Shown: positions 45,175 through 60,800, counted from the stretch's first letter. The stretch is DNA of 64,000 nt from Megachile rotundata (GCF_050947335.1 NW_027473315.1:1612001-1676000), one strand, 5' to 3'. The notes: a model not told the origin generated them from the sequence alone. Made by a program: numbers and translations.

Positions 45175-48100
45175 TGACTGCGATTGTATGATTGTGATTG
45201 TATGATTGTGATTGTATGATTGTGATTGTATGATTGTGATTGTATTATTGTGATTGTATGATTGTGATTGTATGATTGCGATAGTATGATTGTGATTGTA
45301 TGATTGCGATAGTATGATTGTGATTGTATGATTGTGATTGTATGATTGTGATTGTATGATTGTGATTGTATGATTGTGATTGTATGATTGTGATTGTATG
45401 ATTGTGCTTGTATGATTGAGATTGTATGATTGTGATTGTATTATTGTGATTGTATGATTGTGAGTGTATGATTGTGATTGTATGATTGTGAATGTATGAT
45501 TGTGATTGTATGATTGTGATTGTATGATTGTGATTGTATGATTGTGATTGTATGATTGTGATTGTATCATTGTGATTGTATGATTGTGATCATATGATTG
45601 TGATTGTATGATTGTGATTGTATGATTGTTTTTGTATGATTGTGATTGTATGATTGTGATTGTATGATTGTGATTGTATGATTGTGATTGTATGATTGTG
45701 ATTGTATTATTGTGATTGTATGATTGTGATTGTATGATTGTGATTGTATGATTGCGATAGTATGATTGTGATTGTATGATTGTGATTGTATGATTGTGAT
45801 TGTATGATTGTGATTGTATGATTGCGATAGTATGATTGTGATTGTATGATTGTGATTGTATGATTGTGATTGTATAATTGTGATTGTATGATTGAGATTG
45901 TATGATTGTGATTGTATTATTGTGATTGTATGATTGTGATTGTATGATTGTGATTGTATGATTGTGAATGTATGATTGTGATTGTATGATAGTGATTGTG
46001 TGATTCTGATTGTATTATTGTTTTTGTATGATTGTGATTGTATAGTAGTAATTGTATGATTGTCATCGTATGATTGTGATTGTATGATTGTTTTTGTGTG
46101 ATTGTGATTGTATAGTAGTAATTGTATGATTGTCTTCGTATGATTGTGATCGTATGATAGTGATTGTATGATTGTGATTGTATGATTGTGATTGTATGAT
46201 TGCGATTGTATGATTGTGATTGTATCATTGTGATTGCATGATTGTGATTATATAATTGTCATTGCATGATTGTTTTTGTATGATTGTGATTGTATGATTG
46301 TGATTGTATGATTGTGCCTGTATGATTGTGATGGTATGATTGTGATTGTATGATTGCGATTGTATGACTGCAATTTTATGAGTGTGATTATATGATTATG
46401 ATTGTATGATTGTGATTGTATGATTGTTTTTGTATGATTGTGATTGTATGATTGTGATTGTATGATTGTGATTGTATGATTGTGATTGCATGATTGTGGT
46501 TGTATGATTATGGTTCTATTATTGTGATTGTATGATTGTTCTTGTATGATTATGATCGTATGATTGTAATTGCATGATCGTGATTGTATGATTGTGATTG
46601 TATGATTGTGATTGTATGATTGTGATTGTATGATTGTGATTATATTATTGAGATAGTACGATTGTGATTGTATAATTTTGATTGCATGATTGTGATTGTA
46701 TGATTGTGATTGTATGATTGTGATTGTATGATTGTGATTTTATGGTTGTTTTTGTATGATTGTGATTGTATAGTAGTAATTGTATGATTGTCATCGTATG
46801 ATTGTGATTGTATGATTGTGATTGTATGATTGTGATTGTATGATTGTGATTGTATTATTGTGATTGTATGATTGTGATTGTATGATTGTGATTGTATGAT
46901 TGCGATAGTATGATTGTGATTGTATGATTGTGATTGTATGATTGTGATTGTATGATTGCGATAGTATGATTGTGATTGTATGATTGTGATTGTATGATTG
47001 TGATTGTATAATTGTGATTGTATGATTGAGATTGTATGATTGTGATTGTATTATTGTGATTGTATGATTGTGATTGTATGATTGTGATTGTATGATTGTG
47101 AATGTATGATTGTGATTGTATGATAGTGATTGTGTGATTCTGATTGTATGATTGTTTTTGTATGATTGTGATTGTATAGTAGTAATTGTATGATTGTCAT
47201 CGTATGATTGTGATTGTATGATTGTGATTGTATAGTAGTAATTGTATGATTGTCTTCGTATGATTGTGATCGTATGATTGTGATTGTATGATTGTGATTG
47301 TATGATTGTGATTGTATCATTGTGATTGTATGATTGTGATCATATGAGTGTGATTGTATGATTGTGATTGTATGATTGTTTTTGTATGATTGTGATTGTA
47401 TAGTAGTAATTGTATGATTGTCATCGTATGATTGTGATTGTACGATTGTTTTTGTATGATTGTGATTGTATAGTAGTAATTGTATGATTGACTTCGTATG
47501 ATTGTGATCGTATGATTGTGATGGTATGATTGTGATTGTATGATTGCGATAGTATGATTGTGATTGTATGATTGTGATTGTATGATTGTGATTGTATGAT
47601 AGTGATTGTGTGATTCTGATTGTATGATTGTTTTTGTATGATTGTGATTGTATAGTAGTAATTGTATGATTGTCATCGTATGATTGTGATTGTATAGTAG
47701 TAATTGTATGATTGTCATCGTATGATTGTGATTGTATGATTGTTTTTGTGTGATTGTGATTGTATAGTAGAAATTGTGTGATTGTCTTCGTATGATTGTG
47801 ATCGTATGATAGTGATTGTATGATTGTGATTGTATGATTGTGATTGTATGATTGTGATTGTATGATTGTGATTGTATGATTGTGATTGTATGATTGTGAT
47901 TGTATCATTGTGATTGTATGATTGTGATTATATGATTGTCATTGCATGATTGTTTTTGTATGATTGTGATTGTATGATTGTGATTGTATGATTGTGCCTG
48001 TATGATTGTGATGGTATGATTGTGATTGTATGATTGCGATTGTATGATTGCAATTTTATGAGTGTGATTATATGATTATGATTGTATGATTGTGATTGTA

Positions 48101-49262
48101 TGATTGTTTTTGTATGATTGTGATTGTATGATTGTGATTGTATGATTGTGATTGCATGGTTGTGGTTGTATGATTATGGTTCTATTATTGTGATTGTATG
48201 ATTGTTCTTGTATGATTATGATCGTATGATTGTAATTGCATGATCGTGATTGTATGATTGTGATTGTATGATTGTGATTGTATGATTGTGATTGTATGAT
48301 TGTGATTGTATGATTGTGATTGTATGATTGTGATTGTATGATTGTGATTGTATCATTGTGATAGTATGATTGTGATCATATGATTGTGATCATATGATTG
48401 TGATTGTATGACTGTGATTGTATGATTGTTTTTGTATGATTGTGATTGTATGATTGTGATTGTATGATTGTGATTGTATGATTGTGATTGTATGATTGTG
48501 ATTGTATGATTGTGATTGTATGATTGTGATTGTATTATTGTGATTGTATGATTGTGATTGTATGATTGCGATAGTATGATTGTGATTGTATGATTGTGAT
48601 TGTATGATTGTGATCGTACGATTGTGATCGTATGATTGTGATTGTATGATTGTGATCGTTTGATTGTGGTTGTATAATTATGGTTCTATTATTGTGATTG
48701 TATGATTGTTCTGGTTTGATTATGATCATATGATTGTAATTGCATGATTGTGATTGTATGATTGTGATTGTATGATTGTGATTGTATGATTGTGATTGTA
48801 TGATTGTGATTGTATGATTGTGATTGTATCATTGTGATTGTATGATTATGATCATATGAGTGTGATTGTATGATTGTGATTGTATGATTGTTTTTGTATG
48901 ATTGTGATTGTATAGTAGTAATTGTATGATTGTCATCGTATGATTGTGATTGTACGATTGTTTTTGTATGATTGTGATTGTATAGTAGTAATTGTATGAT
49001 TGTGATCGTATGATTGTGATTGTATGATTGTGATTGTATGATTGTTTTTGTATGATTGTGATTGTATAGTAGTAATTGTATGATTGTCATCGTATGATTG
49101 TGATTGTATGATTGTTTTTGTATGATTGTGATTGTATAGTAGTAATTGTATGATTGTCTTCGTATGATTGTGATCGTATGATTGTGATTGTATGATTGTG
49201 ATTGTATGATTGTGATCATATGATTGTGATTTTATGATTGTGATTGTATGATTGTTTTTGTA
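45175..49262. repeat. H-type higher-order repeat H1' (copy B)
   Basis: Counterpart of H1 at +19,196 bp and the same length (4,088 bp). The tatggttctatt markers lie near 46.51, 48.17 and 48.68 kb. The middle portion has one more monomer than H1, offset by the loss of the tgacttcg monomer near 48,990, so total length is unchanged. Confidence 0.8.
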
Positions 49263-52200
49263 TGACTGCGATTGTATGATTGTGATTGTATGATTGTGAT
49301 TGTATGATTGTGATTGTATTATTGTGATTGTATGATTGTGATTGTATGATTGCGATAGTATGATTGTGATTGTATGATTGCGATAGTATGATTGTGATTG
49401 TACGATTGTGATTGTATGATTGTGATTGTATGATTGTGATTGTATGATTGTGCTTGTATGATTGAGATTGTATGATTGTGATTGTATTATTGTGATTGTA
49501 TGATTGTGAGTGTATGATTGTGATTGTATGATTGTGAATGTATGATTGTGATTGTATGATTGTGATTGTATGATTGTGATTGTATGATTGCGATAGTATG
49601 ATTGTGATTGTATGATTGTGATTGTATGATTGTGATTGTATGATTGCGATAGTATGATTGTGATTGTATGATTGTGATTGTATGATTGTGATTGTATAAT
49701 TGTGATTGTATGATTGAGATTGTATGATTGTGATTGTATTATTGTGATTGTATGATTGTGATTGTATGATTGTGATTGTATGATTGTGAATGTATGATTG
49801 TGATTGTATGATAGTGATTGTGTGATTCTGATTGTATTATTGTTTTTGTATGATTGTGATTGTATAGTAGTAATTGTATGATTGTCATCGTATGATTGTG
49901 ATTGTATGATTGTTTTTGTGTGATTGTGATTGTATAGTAGTAATTGTATGATTGTCTTCGTATGATTGTGATCGTATGATAGTGATTGTATGATTGTGAT
50001 TGTATGATTGTGATTGTATGATTGCGATTGTATGATTGTGATTGTATCATTGTGATTGCATGATTGTGATTATATAATTGTCATTGCATGATTGTTTTTG
50101 TATGATTGTGATTGTATGATTGTGATTGTATGATTGTGCCTGTATGATTGTGATGGTATGATTGTGATTGTATGATTGCGATTGTATGACTGCAATTTTA
50201 TGAGTGTGATTATATGATTATGATTGTATGATTGTGATTGTATGATTGTTTTTGTATGATTGTGATTGTATGATTGTGATTGTATGATTGTGATTGCATG
50301 ATTGTGGTTGTATGATTATGGTTCTATTATTGTGATTGTATGATTGTTCTTGTATGATTATGATCGTACGATTGTAATTGCATGATCGTGATTGTATGAT
50401 TGTGATTGTATGATTGTGATTGTATGATTGTGATTGTATGATTGTGATTATATTATTGAGATAGTACGATTGTGATTGTATAATTTTGATTGCATGATTG
50501 TGATTGTATGATTGTGATTGTATGATTGTGATTGTATGATTGTGATTGTATGATTGTGATTGTATGATTGTGATTTTATGGTTGTTTTTGTATGATTGTG
50601 ATTGTATAGTAGTAATTGTATGATTGTCATCGTATGATTGTGATTGTATGATTGTGATTGTATGATTGTGATTGTATGATTGTGATTGTATTATTGTGAT
50701 TGTATGATTGTGATTGTATGATTGTGATTGTATGATTGCGATAGTATGATTGTGATTGTATGATTGTGATTGTATGATTGTGATTGTATGATTGCGATAG
50801 TATGATTGTGATTGTATGATTGTGATTGTATGATTGTGATTGTATAATTGTGATTGTATGATTGAGATTGTATGATTGTGATTGTATTATTGTGATTGTA
50901 TGATTGTGATTGTATGATTGTGATTGTATGATTGTGAATGTATGATTGTGATTGTATGATAGTGATTGTGTGATTCTGATTGTATGATTGTTTTTGTATG
51001 ATTGTGATTGTATAGTAGTAATTGTATGATTGTCATCGTATGATTGTGATTGTATGATTGTGATTGTATAGTAGTAATTGTATGATTGTCTTCGTATGAT
51101 TGTGATCGTATGATTGTGATTGTATGATTGTGATTGTATGATTGTGATTGTATCATTGTGATTGTATGATTGTGATCATATGAGTGTGATTGTATGATTG
51201 TGATTGTATGATTGTTTTTGTATGATTGTGATTGTATAGTAGTAATTGTATGATTGTCATCGTATGATTGTGATTGTACGATTGTTTTTGTATGATTGTG
51301 ATTGTATAGTAGTAATTGTATGATTGACTTCGTATGATTGTGATCGTATGATTGTGATTGTATGATTGTGATTGTATGATTGCGATAGTATGATTGTGAT
51401 TGTATGATTGTGATTGTATGATTGTGATTGTATGATAGTGATTGTGTGATTCTGATTGTATGATTGTTTTTGTATGATTGTGATTGTATAGTAGTAATTG
51501 TATGATTGTCATCGTATGATTGTGATTGTACAGTAGTAATTGTATGATTGTCATCGTATGATTGTGATTGTATGATTGTTTTTGTGTGATTGTGATTGTA
51601 TAGTAGAAATTGTATGATTGTCTTCGTATGATTGTGATCGTATGATAGTGATTGTATGATTGTGATTGTATGATTGTGATTGTATGATTGTGATTGTATG
51701 ATTGTGATTGTATGATTGTGATTGTATGATTGTGAGATTGTATCATTGTGATTGTATGATTGTGATTATATGATTGTCATTGCATGATTGTTTTTGTATG
51801 ATTGTGATTGTATGATTGTGATTGTATGATTGTGCCTGTATGATTGTGATGGTATGATTGTGATTGTATGATTGCGATTGTATGATTGCAATTTTATGAG
51901 TGTGATTATATGATTATGATTGTATGATTGTGATTGTATGATTGTTTTTGTATGATTGTGATTGTATGATTGTGATTGTATGATTGTGATTGCATGGTTG
52001 TGGTTTTATGATTATGGTTCTATTATTGTGATTGTATGATTGTTCTTGTATGATTATGATCGTATGATTGTAATTGCATGATCGTGATTGTATGATTGTG
52101 ATTGTATGATTGTGATTGTATGATTGTGATTGTATGATTGTGATTATATTATTGCGATAGTACGATTGTGATTGTATGATTGTGATTGCATGATTGTGAT

Positions 52201-53618
52201 TGTATGATTATGATTGTATGATTGTGATTGTATTATTGTGATTGTATGATTGCGATAGTATGATTGTGATTGTATGATTGTGATTGTATGATTGTGATTG
52301 TATGATTGTGATTGTATCATTGTGATTGTATGATTGTGATCATATGATTGTGATCATATGATTGTGATTGTATGACTGTGATTGTATGATTGTTTTTGTA
52401 TGATTGTGATTGTATGATTGTGATTGTATGATTGTGATTGTATGATTGTCATTGTATGATTGTGATTGTATGATTGTGATTGTATGATTGTGATTGTATT
52501 ATTGTGATTGTATGATTGTGATTGTATGATTGCGATAGTATGATTGTGATTGTATGATTGTGATTGTATGATTGTGATCGTACGATTGTGATCGTATGAT
52601 TGTGATTGTATGATTGTGATCGTTTGATTGTGGTTGTATAATTATGGTTCTATTATTGTGATTGTATGATTGTTCTGGTTTGATTATGATCATATGATTG
52701 TAATTGCATGATTGTGATTGTATGATTGTGATTGTATGATTGTGATTGTATGATTGTGATTGTATGATTGCGATAGTATGATTGTGATTGTATGATTGTG
52801 ATTGTATGATTGTGATTGTATGATTGTGATTGTATGATTGTGATTGTATGATTGCGATAGTATGATTGTGATTGTATGATTGTGATTGTATGATTGTGAT
52901 TGTACGATTGTGATTGTATGATTGTGATTGTATAGTAGTAATTGTATGATTGTCATCGTATGATTGTCATTGTATGATTGTGATTGTATTATTGTGATTG
53001 TATGATTGTGATTGTATGATTGTGATTGTATGATTGCGATAGTATGATTCTGATTGTATGATTGTGATTGTATGATTGTGATTGTATGATTGCGATAGTA
53101 TGATTGTGATTGTATGATTGTGATTGTATGATTGTGATTGTATGATTGCGATAGTATGATTGTGATTGTATGATTGTGATTGTATGATTGTGATTGTATA
53201 ATTGTGATTGTATGATTGAGATTGTATGATTGTGATTGTATCATTGTGATTGTATGATTGTGATCATATGATTGTGATTTTATGATTGTGATTGTATGAT
53301 TGTTTTTGTATGACTGCGATTGTATGATTGTGATTGTATGATTGTGATTGTATGATTGTGATTGTATGATTGTTTTTGTATGATTGTGATTGTATAGTAG
53401 TAATTGTATGATTGTCATCGTATGATTGTGATTGTATGATTGTTTTTGTATGATTGTGATTGTATAGTAGTAATTGTATGATTGTCTTCGTATGATTGTG
53501 ATCGTATGATTGTGATTGTATGATTGTGATTGTATGATTGTGATTGTATCATTGTGATTGTATGATTGTGATCATATGATTGTGATTTTATGATTGTGAT
53601 TGTATGATTGTTTTTGTA
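49263..53618. repeat. H-type higher-order repeat H2' (copy B)
   Basis: Counterpart of H2, 4,356 bp. It lacks a 210-bp (15-monomer) block just after the tgaatg monomer at 49,537: the next cgatag is at 49,591, versus 30,605 in H2. It keeps the 16-bp monomer at 51,727 and the doubled tgactgcg 308 bp apart (53,311 and 53,619), both private H2 characters, which fixes the copy-to-copy pairing. Confidence 0.8.
51727..51742. other. 16-bp monomer (register break, +2), copy B
   Basis: Same monomer as at 32,741, at +18,986 bp, in the matching place of the B copy of H2. It is one of the strongest single characters supporting the 19.2-kb duplication. Confidence 0.9.
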
Positions 53619-56600
53619 TGACTGCGATTGTATGATTGTGATTGTATGATTGTGATTGTATGATTGTGATTGTATGATTGTGATTGTATTATTGTGATTG
53701 TATGATTGTGATTGTATGATTGCGATAGTATGATTGTGATTGTATGATTGCGATAGTATGATTGTGATTGTATGATTGTGATTGTATGATTGTGATTGTA
53801 TGATTGTGATTGTATGATTGTGCTTGTATGATTGAGATTGTATGATTGTGATTGTATTATTGTGATTGTATGATTGTGAGTGTATGATTGTGATTGTATG
53901 ATTGTGAATGTATGATTGTGATTGTATGATTGTGATTGTATGATTGTGATTGTATGATTGTGATTGTATGATTGTGATTGTATCATTGTGATTGTATGAT
54001 TGTGATCATATGATTGTGATTGTATGATTGTGATTGTATGATTGTTTTTGTATGATTGTGATTGTATGATTGTGATTGTATGATTGTGATTGTATGATTG
54101 TGATTGTATGATTGTGATTGTATTATTGTGATTGTATGATTGTGATTGTATGATTGTGATTGTATGATTGCGATAGTATGATTGTGATTGTATGATTGTG
54201 ATTGTATGATTGTGATTGTATGATTGCGATAGTATGATTGTGATTGTATGATTGTGATTGTATGATTGTGATTGTATAATTGTGATTGTATGATTGAGAT
54301 TGTATGATTGTGATTGTATTATTGTGATTGTATGATTGTGATTGTATGATTGTGATTGTATGATTGTGAATGTATGATTGTGATTGTATGATAGTGATTG
54401 TGTGATTCTGATTGTATTATTGTTTTTGTATGATTGTGATTGTATAGTAGTAATTGTATGATTGTCATCGTATGATTGTGATTGTATGATTGTTTTTGTG
54501 TGATTGTGATTGTATAGTAGTAATTGTATGATTGTCTTCGTATGATTGTGATCGTATGATAGTGATTGTATGATTGTGATTGTATGATTGTGATTGTATG
54601 ATTGCGATTGTATGATTGTGATTGTATCATTGTGATTGCATGATTGTGATTATATAATTGTCATTGCATGATTGTTTTTGTATGATTGTGATTGTATGAT
54701 TGTGATTGTATGATTGTGCCTGTATGATTGTGATGGTATGATTGTGATTGTATGATTGCGATTGTATGACTGCAATTTTATGAGTGTGATTATATGATTA
54801 TGATTGTATGATTGTGATTGTATGATTGTTTTTGTATGATTGTGATTGTATGATTGTGATTGTATGATTGTGATTGTATGATTGTGATTGCATGATTGTG
54901 GTTGTATGATTATGGTTCTATTATTGTGATTGTATGATTGTTCTTGTATGATTATGATCGTATGATTGTAATTGCATGATCGTGATTGTATGATTGTGAT
55001 TGTATGATTGTGATTGTATGATTGTGATTGTATGATTGTGATTATATTATTGAGATAGTACGATTGTGATTGTATAATTTTGATTGCATGATTGTGATTG
55101 TATGATTGTGATTGTATGATTGTGATTGTATGATTGTGATTTTATGGTTGTTTTTGTATGATTGTGATTGTATAGTAGTAATTGTATGATTGTCATCGTA
55201 TGATTGTGATTGTATGATTGTGATTGTATGATTGTGATTGTATGATTGTGATTGTATGATTGTGATTGTATTATTGTGATTGTATGATTGTGATTGTATG
55301 ATTGTGATTGTATGATTGCGATAGTATGATTGTGATTGTATGATTGTGATTGTATGATTGTGATTGTATGATTGCGATAGTATGATTGTGATTGTATGAT
55401 TGTGATTGTATGATTGTGATTGTATAATTGTGATTGTATGATTGAGATTGTATGATTGTGATTGTATTATTGTGATTGTATGATTGTGATTGTATGATTG
55501 TGATTGTATGATTGTGAATGTATGATTGTGATTGTATGATAGTGATTGTGTGATTCTGATTGTATGATTGTTTTTGTATGATTGTGATTGTATAGTAGTA
55601 ATTGTATGATTGTCATCGTATGATTGTGATTGTATGATTGTGATTGTATAGTAGTAATTGTATGATTGTCTTCGTATGATTGTGATCGTATGATTGTGAT
55701 TGTATGATTGTGATTGTATGATTGTGATTGTATCATTGTGATTGTATGATTGTGATCATATGAGTGTGATTGTATGATTGTGATTGTATGATTGTTTTTG
55801 TATGATTGTGATTGTATAGTAGTAATTGTATGATTGTCATCGTATGATTGTGATTGTACGATTGTTTTTGTATGATTGTGATTGTATAGTAGTAATTGTA
55901 TGATTGACTTCGTATGATTGTGATCGTATGATTGTGATTGTATGATTGTGATTGTATGATTGCGATAGTATGATTGTGATTGTATGATTGTGATTGTATG
56001 ATTGTGATTGTATGACAGTGATTGTGTGATTCTGATTGTATGATTGTTTTTGTATGATTGTGATTGTATAGTAGTAATTGTATGATTGTCATCGTATGAT
56101 TGTGATTGTATAGTAGTAATTGTATGATTGTCATCGTATGATTGTGATTGTATGATTGTTTTTGTGTGATTGTGATTGTATAGTAGAAATTGTGTGATTG
56201 TCTTCGTATGATTGTGATCGTATGATAGTGATTGTATGATTGTGATTGTATGATTGTGATTGTATGATTGTGATTGTATGATTGTGATTGTATGATTGTG
56301 ATTGTATGATTGTGATTGTATCATTGTGATTGTATGATTGTGATTATATGATTGTCATTGCATGATTGTTTTTGTATGATTGTGATTGTATGATTGTGAT
56401 TGTATGATTGTGCCTGTATGATTGTGATGGTATGATTGTGATTGTATGATTGCGATTGTATGATTGCAATTTTATGAGTGTGATTATATGATTATGATTG
56501 TATGATTGTGATTGTATGATTGTTTTTGTATGATTGTGATTGTATGATTGTGATTGTATGATTGTGATTGCATGGTTGTGGTTGTATGATTATGGTTCTA

Positions 56601-57832
56601 TTATTGTGATTGTATGATTGTTCTTGTATGATTATGATCGTATGATTGTAATTGCATGATCGTGATTGTATGATTGTGATTGTATGATTGTGATTGTATG
56701 ATTGTGATTGTATGATTGTGATTATATTATTGCGATAGTACGATTGTGATTGTATGATTGTGATTGCATGATTGTGATTGTATGATTATGATTGTATGAT
56801 TGTGATTGTATTATTGTGATTGTATGATTGCGATAGTATGATTGTGATTGTATGATTGTGATTGTATGATTGTGATTGTATGATTGTGATTGTATCATTG
56901 TGATAGTATGATTGTGATCATATGATTGTGATCATATGATTGTGATTGTATGACTGTGATTGTATGATTGTTTTTGTATGATTGTGATTGTATGATTGTG
57001 ATTGTATGATTGTGATTGTATGATTGTGATTGTATGATTGTGATTGTATGATTGTGATTGTATTATTGTGATTGTATGATTGTGATTGTATGATTGCGAT
57101 AGTATGATTGTGATTGTATGATTGTGATTGTATGATTGTGATCGTACGATTGTGATCGTATGATTGTGATTGTATGATTGTGATCGTTTGATTGTGGTTG
57201 TATAATTATGGTTCTATTATTGTGATTGTATGATTGTTCTGGTTTGATTATGATCATATGATTGTAATTGCATGATTGTGATTGTATGATTGTGATTGTA
57301 TGATTGTGATTGTATGATTGTGATTGTATGATTGTGATTGTATGATTGTGATTGTATCATTGTGATTGTATGATTATGATCATATGAGTGTGATTGTATG
57401 ATTGTGATTGTATGATTGTTTTTGTATGATTGTGATTGTATAGTAGTAATTGTATGATTGTCATCGTATGATTGTGATTGTACGATTGTTTTTGTATGAT
57501 TGTGATTGTATAGTAGTAATTGTATGATTGACTTCGTATGATTGTGATCGTATGATTGTGATTGTATGATTGTGATTGTATGATTGTTTTTGTATGATTG
57601 TGATTGTATAGTAGTAATTGTATGATTGTCATCGTATGATTGTGATTGTATGATTGTTTTTGTATGATTGTGATTGTATAGTAGTAATTGTATGATTGTC
57701 TTCGTATGATTGTGATCGTATGATTGTGATTGTATGATTGTGATTGTATGATTGTGATTGTATCATTGTGATTGTATGATTGTGATCATATGATTGTGAT
57801 TTTATGATTGTGATTGTATGATTGTTTTTGTA
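53619..57832. repeat. H-type higher-order repeat H3' (copy B)
   Basis: Counterpart of H3, 4,214 bp. It retains the 224-bp block near 55.51-55.73 kb that H3 lacks and has one monomer fewer near 56.40 kb, before gcctg. The tatggttctatt markers lie near 54.91, 56.58 and 57.20 kb. Confidence 0.8.
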
Positions 57833-60800
57833 TGACTGCGATTGTATGATTGTGATTGTATGATTGTGATTGTATGATTGTGATTGTATTATTGTGATTG
57901 TATGATTGTGATTGTATGATTGCGATAGTATGATTGTGATTGTATGATTGCGATAGTATGATTGTGATTGTATGATTGTGATTGTATGATTGTGATTGTA
58001 TGATTGTGATTGTATGATTGTGCTTGTATGATTGAGATTGTATGATTGTGATTGTATTATTGTGATTGTATGATTGTGAGTGTATGATTGTGATTGTATG
58101 ATTGTGAATGTATGATTGTGATTGTATGACTGTGATTGTATGATTGTGATTGTATGATTGTGATTGTATGATTGTGATTGTATCATTGTGATTGTATGAT
58201 TGTGATCATATGATTGTGATTGTATGATTGTGATTGTATGATTGTTTTTGTATGATTGTGATTGTATGATTGTGATTGTATGATTGTGATTGTATGATTG
58301 TGATTGTATGATTGTGATTGTATTATTGTGATTGTATGATTGTGATTGTATGATTGTGATTGTATGATTGCGATAGTATGATTGTGATTGTATGATTGTG
58401 ATTGTATGATTGTGATTGTATGATTGCGATAGTATGATTGTGATTGTATGATTGTGATTGTATGATTGTGATTGTATAATTGTGATTGTATGATTGAGAT
58501 TGTATGATTGTGATTGTATTATTGTGATTGTATGATTGTGATTGTATGATTGTGATTGTATGATTGTGAATGTATGATTGTGATTGTATGATAGTGATTG
58601 TGTGATTCTGATTGTATTATTGTTTTTGTATGATTGTGATTGTATAGTAGTAATTGTATGATTGTCATCGTATGATTGTGATTGTATGATTGTTTTTGTG
58701 TGATTGTGATTGTATAGTAGTAATTGTATGATTGTCTTCGTATGATTGTGATCGTATGATAGTGATTGTATGATTGTGATTGTATGATTGTGATTGTATG
58801 ATTGCGATTGTATGATTGTGATTGTATCATTGTGATTGCATGATTGTGATTATATAATTGTCATTGCATGATTGTTTTTGTATGATTGTGATTGTATGAT
58901 TGTGATTGTATGATTGTGCCTGTATGATTGTGATGGTATGATTGTGATTGTATGATTGCGATTGTATGACTGCAATTTTATGAGTGTGATTATATGATTA
59001 TGATTGTATGATTGTGATTGTATGATTGTTTTTGTATGATTGTGATTGTATGATTGTGATTGTATGATTGTGATTGCATGATTGTGGTTGTATGATTATG
59101 GTTCTATTATTGTGATTGTATGATTGTTCTTGTATGATTATGATCGTATGATTGTAATTGCATGATCGTGATTGTATGATTGTGATTGTATGATTGTGAT
59201 TGTATGATTGTGATTGTATGATTGTGATTATATTATTGAGATAGTACGATTGTGATTGTATAATTTTGATTGCATGATTGTGATTGTATGATTGTGATTG
59301 TATGATTGTGATTGTATGATTGTGATTGTATGATTGTGATTTTATGGTTGTTTTTGTATGATTGTGATTGTATAGTAGTAATTGTATGATTGTCATCGTA
59401 TGATTGTGATTGTATGATTGTGATTGTATGATTGTGATTGTATGATTGTGATTGTATTATTGTGATTGTATGATTGTGATTGTATGATTGTGGTTGTATG
59501 ATTGCGATAGTATGATTGTGATTGTATGATTGTGATTGTATGATTGTGATTGTATGATTGCGATAGTATGATTGTGATTGTATGATTGTGATTGTATGAT
59601 TGTGATTGTATAATTGTGATTGTATGATTGAGATTGTATGATTGTGATTGTATTATTGTGATTGTATGATTGTGATTGTATGATTGTGATTGTATGATTG
59701 TGAATGTATGATTGTGATTGTATGATAGTGATTGTGTGATTCTGATTGTATGATTGTTTTTGTATGATTGTGATTGTATAGTAGTAATTGTATGATTGTC
59801 ATCGTATGATTGTGATTGTATGATTGTGATTGTATAGTAGTAATTGTATGATTGTCTTCGTATGATTGTGATCGTATGATTGTGATTGTATGATTGTGAT
59901 TGTATGATTGTGATTGTATCATTGTGATTGTATGATTGTGATCATATGAGTGTGATTGTATGATTGTGATTGTATGATTGTTTTTGTATGATTGTGATTG
60001 TATAGTAGTAATTGTATGATTGTCATCGTATGATTGTGATTGTACGATTGTTTTTGTATGATTGTGATTGTATAGTAGTAATTGTATGATTGGCTTCGTA
60101 TGATTGTGATCGTATGATTGTGATTGTATGATTGTGATTGTATGATTGCGATAGTATGATTGTGATTGTATGATTGTGATTGTATGATTGTGATTGTATG
60201 ATAGTGATTGTGTGATTCTGATTGTATGATTGTTTTTGTATGATTGTGATTGTATAGTAGTAATTGTATGATTGTCATCGTATGATTGTGATTGTACAGT
60301 AGTAATTGTATGATTGTCATCGTATGATTGTGATTGTATGATTGTTTTTGTGTGATTGTGATTGTATAGTAGTAATTGTATGATTGTCTTCGTATGATTG
60401 TGATCGTATGATTGTGATTGTATGATTGTGATTGTATGATTGTGATTGTATCATTGTGATTGTATGATTGTGATCATATGAGTGTGATTGTATGATTGTG
60501 ATTGTATGATTGTTTTTGTATGATTGTGATTGTATAGTAGTAATTGTATGATTGTCATCGTATGATTGTGATTGTACGATTGTTTTTGTATGATTGTGAT
60601 TGTATAGTAGTAATTGTATGATTGGCTTCGTATGATTGTGATCGTATGATTGTGATTGTATGATTGTGATTGTATGATTGCGATAGTATGATTGTGATTG
60701 TATGATTGTGATTGTATGATTGTGATTGTATGATAGTGATTGTGTGATTCTGATTGTATGATTGTTTTTGTATGATTGTGATTGTATAGTAGTAATTGTA

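Larger units (their letters stand above)
40931..60130. repeat. 19.2-kb tandem duplication, copy B
   Basis: Head-to-tail partner of copy A. It starts where tcattg at 40,961 matches tcattg at 21,793. It ends near 60,115-60,142, where the sequence following tggcttcg and tgatcg continues into cgatag, while in copy A (40,905) it turns into K3-type sequence. The few substitutions I spotted include tgatggtatg at ~47,520 (A has tgattgtatg), tggttg at ~59,491, and tttttg at ~48,430 where A has tttctatg. Identity looks well above 99% outside block indels, judged by eye. Confidence 0.9.
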
